A stretch of DNA of 7,140 bases, from assembly GCA_019246375.1 (NCBI GenBank), contig JAFAQO010000678.1:1-7140 (forward strand). Reading direction: 5' to 3'. The DNA comes from Mycobacterium sp. Lineage in GTDB: Bacteria > Actinomycetota > Actinomycetes > Mycobacteriales > Mycobacteriaceae. The notes under the pieces are model-generated. The model saw nothing but the letters and a program-made list of their open reading frames with translations. It ran no database searches and was not told where the DNA came from. The position numbers and the translations under genes were made by a program. This document shows, in pieces, positions 1 through 4,859 of this stretch (within the stretch, counting starts at the first letter, position 1; every line of letters begins with the position of its first letter).

Positions 1-885
1 ATCCATCGCCGACTCGCCGGTTGCGCCGGCGCCGACGATGGTGTGCAGCTCGTCGATGAAGGTGATGATTTGTCCGGCCGAATTCTTGATGTCATCGAGG
101 ACGGCCTTGAGCCGTTCCTCGAACTCACCACGGTACTTCGAGCCGGCCACCATCGACCCCAGATCCAGGGCGATGACGGCCTTGTCGCGCAGGCTTTCCG
201 GCACGTCGCCGGCGACGATGCGCTGAGCCAAGCCCTCCACGATCGCTGTCTTGCCGACGCCGGGCTCACCGATGAGCACCGGGTTGTTCTTGGTGCGCCG
301 CGACAGCACCTGCACGACGCGGCGAATCTCGTTGTCCCGCCCGATAACCGGGTCGAGTTTGCCCTCGCGGGCCCGTTCGGTCAGGTCGGTGGAGTACTTT
401 TCCAACGCCTGGTAGGTCGCCTCCGGCTCCGGGGAGGTAACGCGGGCGCTGCCGCGCACCTTCACGAAGGCTTCACGCAGCGCTTGCGGCGACGCGCCGT
501 GGCCGGTCAGCAGCTTGGCGACGTCGGAGTCACCGGTGGCCAGCCCGACCATCAGGTGCTCGGTGGAGACGTATTCGTCGTCCAGCTCGGTGGCCAGCTG
601 CTGCGCAGTGGTGATCGCGGCCAGCGATTCGCGGGACAGCTGCGGTTGCGAGCTGGCACCAGTGATCTGCGGTAGCCGGTCGAGCAGTCGCTGCGCTTCA
701 GCGCGGACGGTTGCGGGCTCGACGCCGACTGCCTCGAGCAGCGGCGCGGCGATCCCGTCGTTCTGCGTCAGCAGCGCCAACAGCAGATGAGCGGGCCGGA
801 TCTCCGGATTGCCGGCAGCTGATGCCGCCTGTAACGCCGAGGTCAGCGCCGCTTGGGTCTTGGTAGTCGGGTTGAACGAGTCCAC
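1..885 (-). CDS. clpB: ATP-dependent disaggregase ClpB, N-terminal part (cut by window edge)
   Basis: ClpB is a cytosolic Hsp100 AAA+ hexamer that threads aggregated proteins through its pore, working with DnaK/DnaJ/GrpE. The first 295 codons are present, about a third of the usual ~850 residues, and the frame runs open off the left edge. Seen: a Clp N-domain (about 1-145, with the repeated motifs around PAHLL and TEHLM), then the first AAA+ domain with Walker A GEPGVGKT at 206-213, a pore-loop KYRGEFEER with Tyr251, and Walker B-type FIDE at 276-279. The start is GTG at 885-883 (protein begins [10 protein letters not shown], as I remember for M. tuberculosis ClpB), with a strong AAAGGAGG Shine-Dalgarno 5 nt upstream. 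The upstream region holds a HAIR-like operator, a SigH/SigE-like promoter and a leader hairpin. The gene is divergent from the small ORF at 1053. Identity is essentially certain. Confidence 0.98.
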   Translation of the reverse strand, partial: MDSFNPTTKTQAALTSALQAASAAGNPEIRPAHLLLALLTQNDGIAAPLLEAVGVEPATVRAEAQRLLDRLPQITGASSQPQLSRESLAAITTAQQLATELDDEYVSTEHLMVGLATGDSDVAKLLTGHGASPQALREAFVKVRGSARVTSPEPEATYQALEKYSTDLTERAREGKLDPVIGRDNEIRRVVQVLSRRTKNNPVLIGEPGVGKTAIVEGLAQRIVAGDVPESLRDKAVIALDLGSMVAGSKYRGEFEERLKAVLDDIKNSAGQIITFIDELHTIVGAGATGESAMD

Positions 886-890
886 AACGG

Positions 891-898
891 CCTCCTTT
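891..898 (-). promoter_or_regulatory. Strong Shine-Dalgarno of clpB
   Basis: Read on the minus strand this is AAAGGAGG, followed by a 5-nt spacer and the GTG start codon ending at 883. It fixes GTG 885 as the clpB start. The same bases form the 3' arm of a leader hairpin described separately. Confidence 0.85.
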
Positions 899-913
899 TG
901 TGGCTAAAAGGGG
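891..913 (-). promoter_or_regulatory. Leader hairpin sequestering the clpB ribosome site (candidate RNA thermometer)
   Basis: In the clpB mRNA the leader reads CCCCUUUU, then loop AGCCAC, then AAAAGGAGG. CCUUUU (911-906) pairs perfectly with AAAAGG (899-894). After one bulged A (893), CC (913-912) pairs with GG (892-891). This gives an 8-bp stem with one bulge that covers the whole Shine-Dalgarno. The stem can extend further: AAC (916-914) can pair with UUG (887-885), which includes the first base of the start codon. Four consecutive U residues facing the Shine-Dalgarno region resemble the fourU class of thermometers. The pairing is read directly; a heat-opened function is inference. Confidence 0.45.
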
Positions 914-941
914 TTGGTCAAAAATGCTTGTCCCGTTCTTC

Positions 942-967
942 AACGCCGTCAAGGTTGAGTGTGTTCC
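942..967 (-). promoter_or_regulatory. SigH/SigE-like promoter of clpB
   Basis: On the minus strand, GGAACA (967-962) is followed by a 17-nt spacer and GTT (944-942), embedded as CGTTGA. This fits the GGAAYA-N16-20-GTT pattern described for mycobacterial stress sigma factors SigH and SigE, and SigH control of clpB is reported in M. tuberculosis. The transcript would start near 933-936, giving a leader of about 50 nt that contains the Shine-Dalgarno hairpin. The match is by eye. Confidence 0.45.
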
Positions 968-974
968 GCTCAGG
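954..974 (-). promoter_or_regulatory. HAIR-like HspR operator upstream of clpB
   Basis: On the minus strand the sequence is CCTGAGC, 7 nt, ACTCAAC. The HspR-associated inverted repeat consensus is CTTGAGT-N7-ACTCAAG, so 11 of 14 defined bases match with the exact 7-nt spacer. The 7-nt spacer contains the GGAACA of the predicted stress promoter, so bound HspR would block RNA polymerase. clpB is a known HspR target in mycobacteria, and hspR itself lies in this window at 4473-4859. Confidence 0.65.
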
Positions 975-1033
975 TTTGGTCATCTCGCCCGCAGGATGCT
1001 GCCCGAGCCGATGAATGCGCCGGCGCCCCACGT

Positions 1034-1049
1034 TCGAACGTATGATCGA
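1034..1049 (+). promoter_or_regulatory. LexA/SOS box overlapping a promoter
   Basis: TCGAAC, 4 nt, GATCGA matches 11 of the 12 fixed bases of the mycobacterial SOS box TCGAAC-N4-GTTCGA. The single difference is A for T at 1045. It overlaps the -10 hexamer TATGAT (1041-1046) of the downstream gene, the expected place for a repressor. The site ends 4 bp before the start codon at 1053. No LexA gene is in the window; assignment rests on the motif and its position. Confidence 0.55.
1041..1046 (+). promoter_or_regulatory. -10 hexamer of the leaderless gene at 1053
   Basis: TATGAT is a near-perfect TATAAT/TANNNT hexamer. Six bases separate it from the ATG at 1053, so transcription would begin at or next to the A of the start codon. 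No Shine-Dalgarno precedes that ATG, consistent with leaderless translation, which is common in mycobacteria. No convincing -35 element is seen. Confidence 0.6.
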
Positions 1050-1052
1050 TCA

Positions 1053-1358
1053 ATGGGCGAGCTCTCGTCGATCAGGTACACCGGTCAGCCGGTCCGCAGC
1101 CCGTTTCGGGTGGTGCGCCCGCCGATCCCGGTGCTGGTTGACCTGACGGTGCTTTTCCCGCGCGAGCCGCACCGCAGGGGCCGGTATCAGCCCAATGGTC
1201 TGCAAATGCACAAAGTCGTCGAGGGGCGGCTCAGCTGCTGGGGCATCTGCGAGCAGGGCGACTGGTGGGGGCTGGTGACCTATCCGGTCGCCTACGGCTC
1301 CAAGTCCAAAACCGTCACCCACTGGGTACCGGCCTGGACGATGCGCCGCAAAGGTTAG
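1053..1358 (+). CDS. Uncharacterised small tryptophan-rich protein, possibly SOS-controlled
   Basis: I do not recognise a family for this 101-residue protein. Seen: no signal peptide or membrane helix; a proline/arginine-rich first half (PVRSPFRVVRPPIPVLVDL); a compact aromatic second half with five tryptophans (63, 71, 72, 91, 95), including GDWWG, and two cysteines spaced CxxxC (62, 66); and a basic tail (MRRKG). An in-frame ATG at 1011 would add 14 residues, but the -10 hexamer at 1041-1046 lies inside that extension and neither ATG has a Shine-Dalgarno, so the leaderless ATG at 1053 is preferred. A LexA-like box sits on the promoter, suggesting DNA-damage induction. GDWW-type segments recall small proteins linked to imuB/dnaE2 (DUF6504), but the resemblance is weak and I do not assign it. 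It is divergent from clpB, and the next gene starts 61 bp downstream. Confidence 0.75.
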   Translation: MGELSSIRYTGQPVRSPFRVVRPPIPVLVDLTVLFPREPHRRGRYQPNGLQMHKVVEGRLSCWGICEQGDWWGLVTYPVAYGSKSKTVTHWVPAWTMRRKG

Positions 1359-1407
1359 CCGCCGTGCGGGCTGGACCGTTATCGGCAGCCAAGCCGCCGT
1401 TGCCGGT

Positions 1408-1413
1408 TACATT
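1408..1413 (+). promoter_or_regulatory. -10 hexamer of the leaderless gene at 1420
   Basis: TACATT fits TANNNT and lies exactly 6 nt before the GTG at 1420, so the transcript would start on the start codon. No Shine-Dalgarno is present there. Confidence 0.5.
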
Positions 1414-1419
1414 TCTCGC

Positions 1420-2091
1420 GTGGCCGCCAGCTGGGGTTCGGCGCTAACCGGGCTCATTTCTCTCGCGCTCGTGATCGCCCTCTCGCCGTTTTCGGTCATC
1501 CCGGCGGTACTGGTGCTGCAGACCCCGCGGCCACGGCCCACCAGCCTGGCGCTCCTTGCCGGCTGGCTGGTGGCGCTGGCCGCGTTGACGGCGATTTTCA
1601 TCGCGGTTTCCGGACTGCTCGGCGGCCTGCACAAGTCGCCGCCGACGTGGGCGTCGTGGCTGCGGATCGGGGTCGGTGCAGCGCTCATCGTGTTCGGCGT
1701 TTTTCGGTGGCTGACCCGCCATCGCCACACTCACACCCCGGCATGGATGCGTTCGCTCGCGAGCCTGAATCCTGCTCGGGCAGGAGCGACAGGGGCGGTG
1801 CTCGCCGTAGTGCGGCCCGAGGTGCTATTGATCTGCGCGGCAGCGGGCTTGGCGATCGGCAGCGCCGGGCTGGGCGTGACGCGCACCTGGATTTCAGCGG
1901 CGATCTTTGTCGCTGTCGCTGCCTCGACAGTCGCAATCCCGGTGCTGGCCTACGCCGGTGCCGGCGACCGCCTTGACGATCCGCTAGCCCGGCTCAGGGA
2001 CTGGATGGACCGCCACAACGCCGCGCTGCTCGCCGCCATTCTCGTCTTGATCGGATTGCTGGTCTTGTACAAGGGAATTCACGCACTGTAG
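1420..2091 (+). CDS. Gap/Sap-family (lipid-addressing) integral membrane protein
   Basis: A 223-residue polytopic membrane protein. By eye there are six hydrophobic segments at about 7-33, 42-68, 78-98, 122-147, 155-180 and 199-219, with short basic loops. The first segments and loop (SPFSVIPAVLVLQTPRPRPTS, then LALLAGWLVALAAL) are the hallmark of the actinobacterial Gap/Sap family. Its founding members, GPL-addressing protein and the sulfolipid-1-addressing protein beside the sulfolipid genes, are linked to moving surface glycolipids. Which substrate this one handles cannot be told; no lipid-synthesis genes are nearby. A histidine-rich stretch (HRHTHT, 101-106) sits in the loop after helix 3. 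The GTG at 1420 is preferred because a -10 hexamer lies 6 nt upstream, indicating a leaderless transcript. Length fits the family. The family call is fairly secure, the function is not. Confidence 0.85.
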   Translation: MAASWGSALTGLISLALVIALSPFSVIPAVLVLQTPRPRPTSLALLAGWLVALAALTAIFIAVSGLLGGLHKSPPTWASWLRIGVGAALIVFGVFRWLTRHRHTHTPAWMRSLASLNPARAGATGAVLAVVRPEVLLICAAAGLAIGSAGLGVTRTWISAAIFVAVAASTVAIPVLAYAGAGDRLDDPLARLRDWMDRHNAALLAAILVLIGLLVLYKGIHAL

Positions 2092-2112
2092 CGGGCCCGC
2101 AGCTGAAAATCG

Positions 2113-2118
2113 TAAGCT
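2113..2118 (+). promoter_or_regulatory. Possible -10 hexamer of the flavohemoglobin remnant
   Basis: TAAGCT fits TANNNT. It would start transcription near 2125, just before AGGGG (2126-2130) and the GTG at 2139. These may be the surviving expression signals of the broken gene downstream. Support is weak. Confidence 0.25.
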
Positions 2119-2138
2119 CAGCAGCAGGGGCTTTAGCC

Positions 2139-3295
2139 GTGCGAATCGCCGGATTTGGCGGCGTGCTTAAAGTCGTCGCTCGTGGGACTGCAGGACCGGG
2201 ATGCGCTGGGTGTGTTGCATGCCGCCTTCAAGAAGTGGCCCCGTGCGACGATATGATCCGCAGCTTTTACACCCGCTGGTTCGACCTCGACGTCTCGGTG
2301 CGTGACCTGTTCCCACCCGATATGCAGGGCCAGCGGGCCGCGTTCGCTCATGCGCTGAACTGGGTGTACGGCGAACTGGTCGCTCAGCGCGCGCAGACGC
2401 CGGTGGCGTTTTTAGCACAACTCGGCCGTGACCACCGCAAATACGGTGTCGAACCGGCCCACTACCAGACGTTGCAACAAGCGCTGTATGCGGCGCTGCG
2501 CGGTGAGCTGGCCGACTCCTGGACCGATGCCGTCGACGAGGCCGCCCGTCAGTCGCTCAATCTGATTACCGGGGGGGCATCCAACATCTGCGGGCCCCAC
2601 GGGATCTTGCGGTTGTCCGGCTGCATCTGGACCGCCCCATGCCCTATCACCCCGGCCAGTACGTCAACGTCTCTACCCCGCAGTGCCCCCGGCGGTGGCG
2701 GTATCTGACACCGGCCATCCCGCCGGACGACAGCGGGACGATCGAGTTCCACGTCCGGGCGGTCCCGGGCGGCCTGGTCAGCACTGCCGTTGTCGCCGAG
2801 ACACGACCTGGCGACCGCTGGCGGTTGTCCAGCCCGCACGGTGGGCTGGAGGTGGACCGCGACGGCGGCGACGTGCTGATGGTGGCCGGCAGCACGGGGC
2901 TGGCGCCGCTGCGCTCGATCGTCATGGACCTCGCCCGATGGGGCGAGAACCCGCGCGTGCACCTGTTCTTCGGCGGCCGCTATCCCTGCGAGCTCTATGA
3001 CCTGCCCATCCTGTGGCATCTCGCGTCGCACAATCCGTGGCTGTCGGTTTCGCCGGTGTCGGAGTACACCAGCGATCCCGCTTGGGCCGCCGACTATCCC
3101 GACGTGACGCCGCCACGCGGCCTGCATGTGCGCCAGACCGGTCGGCTGCCCGAGGTGGTCACCAAATACGGCGGTTGGGGTGATCGGCAGATCCTGGTTT
3201 GCGGTGGGCCGGAGATGGTGCGCGCCACCAAGGCCGCGCTGATCGCCAAAGGCGCCCCGCCGGAACGTATTCAGCATGACCCGCTCTGCAGCTAG
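2139..3295 (+). pseudogene. Frameshifted type II flavohemoglobin (Rv0385-like globin plus FAD/NAD reductase)
   Basis: Three reading frames together spell one protein. Frame 1 (up to about 2250) gives LKSSLVGLQDRDALGVLHAAF, the globin N-terminus, and ends at a TGA near 2254. Frame 3 (about 2245-2578) continues the globin from DDMIRSFYTRWF to ARQSLNLITG; the likely haem-ligand His is codon 2433-2435, in DHRKYGV. Frame 2 (about 2579-3295) carries the ferredoxin-reductase part: GQYVNV, FAD-type RYLTPA (2699-2716), NAD-type GSTGLAP (2888-2908) and CGGPEM (3200-3217), ending at TAG. Breaks lie near 2230-2250 and at a G7 run (2571-2577), where linker residues also seem missing. Intact relatives are about 390 residues; M. 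tuberculosis Rv0385 is reported as an unusual flavohemoglobin linked to D-lactate oxidation. The reductase half could still be expressed from an internal start such as ATG 2639. Sequencing errors are the alternative. Confidence 0.8.
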
Positions 3296-3310
3296 CCCGC
3301 ATGTCAAAGA

Positions 3311-3316
3311 TAGGCT
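3311..3316 (+). promoter_or_regulatory. -10 hexamer of the leaderless gene at 3323
   Basis: TAGGCT fits TANNNT and lies exactly 6 nt before the GTG at 3323, with no Shine-Dalgarno between. It is the third plus-strand gene here with this geometry. Confidence 0.5.
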
Positions 3317-3322
3317 GGGCGC

Positions 3323-4213
3323 GTGCACGTCGTCACGCTGCGCGACCCGTCGTCATCGGTGGTGGCGCAGTACGTGCCCGGCGCAGGGATGATCGGGACT
3401 TCGCTGACCGATTCCGGAGCCGAGTTGTTCGGTCAGCGGCGCGGCTTGAACGCCTATCTCGAAGCGGGCAAGACGATGGGTCTGCCGTTCTTGTACCCGT
3501 GGGCAAACCGGTTGGGCGACCGCAGTTACCAGGTTGATGGAGTCGACATCAGGTTGGAAGCCGACGCCGCGGGTGTCCGGCTCGACCCCAACGGTCTGCC
3601 GATACACGGCCTGCTCGCGGGTTACCGCGGCTGGCGGGTGATGACGGAATCGGCGAACGAGCTGACCGCCGAACTGAACTTCGGCGCCGACCAGGCGCTG
3701 CTCGCCAGTTTCCCGTTCCCCCACCTGCTGGTGGTGCGGGTGACGCTTGTCGATCGCACATTGACCGTGCGGACCACCGTGTCGGCGATCGGCGACAAAG
3801 CCGTGCCGCTGTGCTATGGCTTTCACCCGTATCTGCAATTGCCCGATGTGCCGCGCGCCCAATGGACCATCGAGACACCGCCGTTGCGACACCTGGCTCT
3901 TGATGATCAGGGACTGCCCACCGGTGAGACCTCGCAGCAAGCTCCGCTCAGCGAACAATTGGGCGACAAGGCTTTCGACGACGGCTACGACCAGGTGACC
4001 GACGGCTCGGTGTTCGCGGTGTCCGGCGGTGACCGCCGTATCGAAGTGCACTTCGAACAGGGTTACCCGGCCACCCAGATTTTCGCGCCGACCGCCGAAG
4101 ACGTGGTCTGTTTCGAGCCGATGACCGCGCCCACGGATGCGCTGCGTCGCGGCGGCTACCGGTGCGCGCAGCCGGGCGACCCGGCCGTCGCGGTGTTCTC
4201 CATCCGCGTCTAG
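3323..4213 (+). CDS. Aldose 1-epimerase (mutarotase) family protein
   Basis: A 296-residue cytosolic protein of the galactose mutarotase fold, a family that interconverts alpha and beta anomers of aldoses. Visible family marks, in order: the substrate-side PWANRL at 59-64, a histidine in LPIHGLLAG (His95), the catalytic-type histidine in GFHPYL (His168), and the catalytic-type glutamate in CFEPMTAPTDAL (Glu265). All three key residues are in place and the length is normal, so the enzyme should be active; the sugar is not evident and no sugar operon is nearby. Start: GTG at 3323, chosen because the protein begins correctly there and a TAGGCT hexamer lies 6 nt upstream, giving a leaderless transcript. 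It begins 27 bp after the flavohemoglobin remnant ends and converges on hspR. Family confident, substrate unknown. Confidence 0.9.
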   Translation: MHVVTLRDPSSSVVAQYVPGAGMIGTSLTDSGAELFGQRRGLNAYLEAGKTMGLPFLYPWANRLGDRSYQVDGVDIRLEADAAGVRLDPNGLPIHGLLAGYRGWRVMTESANELTAELNFGADQALLASFPFPHLLVVRVTLVDRTLTVRTTVSAIGDKAVPLCYGFHPYLQLPDVPRAQWTIETPPLRHLALDDQGLPTGETSQQAPLSEQLGDKAFDDGYDQVTDGSVFAVSGGDRRIEVHFEQGYPATQIFAPTAEDVVCFEPMTAPTDALRRGGYRCAQPGDPAVAVFSIRV

Positions 4214-4472
4214 CCCCGCCATCAGCCGTGCACAGCATCCAGAGGGCGTGACTGAGCTGGAGAGCCGAGTCGCCGATGCTTTGCGACTTCGTCACCGCGG
4301 AGCGTTGTTCGCCAGCCTGGTGAGTAGCTCCGCCCAATGCGAACGTCGCTTCGGCTCGGAGGTGGATCGGTGTTCGGCCGGTTCCAGGTCGTCACCGTGG
4401 GTAGCGGACATACCGGTAACCACAGCGCCGATAGCCGGGTCGACATTGCGCCAATCCGCTGGGCTCAGAAGA
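4214..4472. other. Convergent spacer between the epimerase gene and hspR
   Basis: 259 bp lie between the two convergent stop codons. No hairpin followed by a T-tract was found, so neither gene has an obvious intrinsic terminator. A plus-strand reading from GTG 4248, preceded by AGAGGG, gives VTELESRVADALRLRHRGALF, which has a plausible protein-like start. It then runs without clear character into the antisense of hspR and stops at 4601. This may be a gene remnant or chance; no gene is called. Confidence 0.4.
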
Positions 4473-4859
4473 TTATCGGGTGCTACGGGTGCTGCGCGGC
4501 TGCCACACCACCACTGCGGTGCTCTTGGGCACCACGGCGACGTCGCGCCGCTGGTTGGCCCGCAACGTCTCGATCTCGGCGGCCATCTCCTTGAGCCGTG
4601 ACTGCAGTGCCTCAACCTGGTTGGTCAGCTCGATGATCCTTTTGATGCCAGCGAGATTGACGCCCTCATCCTGGGAGAGCCGCTGCACCTCGCGCAACAG
4701 ATCGACGTCGTGCTGCGAATAGCGGCGCCCACCACCGGAACTGCGCCGTGGGCTGACCAGCCCGAGCCGGTCGTAGGTGCGCAGCGTCTGCGCGTGCATG
4801 CCGGCCAGCTCGGCGGCCACCGAAATCAGAAAGGTCCGGGAGTCGTCTCTTCTAGCCAT
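4473..4859 (-). CDS. hspR: Heat-shock repressor HspR (MerR family)
   Basis: HspR is the cytosolic repressor of the actinobacterial DnaK regulon. It binds HAIR inverted repeats upstream of dnaK and clpB, with DnaK as co-repressor, so free DnaK signals that stress is over. The 128-residue product shows the MerR pattern: helix-turn-helix (about 10-29, SVAAELAGMHAQTLRTYDRLGL), the wing with GGGRRYS (42-48), then DVDLLREVQRLSQDEGVNLAGIKRIIEL and a dimerising coiled coil (about 79-103). A hydrophobic tail AVVPKSTAVVVW (108-119) matches the M. tuberculosis protein as I remember it. The ATG at 4859 shares its A with the dnaJ stop (TGATG), so translation is coupled and hspR is the last gene of the operon. 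The C-terminus ends PRSTRSTR, a few residues longer than remembered, from a 9-bp tandem repeat. Confidence 0.96.
   Translation of the reverse strand: MARRDDSRTFLISVAAELAGMHAQTLRTYDRLGLVSPRRSSGGGRRYSQHDVDLLREVQRLSQDEGVNLAGIKRIIELTNQVEALQSRLKEMAAEIETLRANQRRDVAVVPKSTAVVVWQPRSTRSTR

Noticed and set aside
43..675. Long plus-strand ORF opposite clpB
   Set aside because: It is an antisense shadow: the minus strand encodes an unmistakable ClpB, and high-GC codon bias leaves opposite frames open.
924..952. SigA-type promoter for clpB (TTGACG at 952-947, minus strand)
   Set aside because: At the 17-nt spacing the -10 would be AAGCAT, a poor match. The SigH/SigE-like pair is better placed and fits the gene's biology.
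1031..1040. 10-bp perfect palindrome CGTTCGAACG as a separate operator
   Set aside because: It is better explained as the left half of the SOS box plus chance flanking symmetry.
2091..2100. Palindrome GCGGGCCCGC just after the membrane-protein stop, as a terminator
   Set aside because: It has no loop and no following T-tract, so it cannot form a usual terminator hairpin.
2549..3328. 259-residue minus-strand ORF
   Set aside because: Antisense to the reductase half of the flavohemoglobin, which has clear FAD and NAD motifs. The minus-strand translation has no domain features.
3353..4222. 289-residue minus-strand ORF
   Set aside because: Shadow of the epimerase gene, whose catalytic-type residues and start signals are on the plus strand.
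4214..4472. Intrinsic terminator between the convergent epimerase gene and hspR
   Set aside because: No stable GC stem followed by a T-run was seen on either strand. Mycobacterial genes often lack such terminators.
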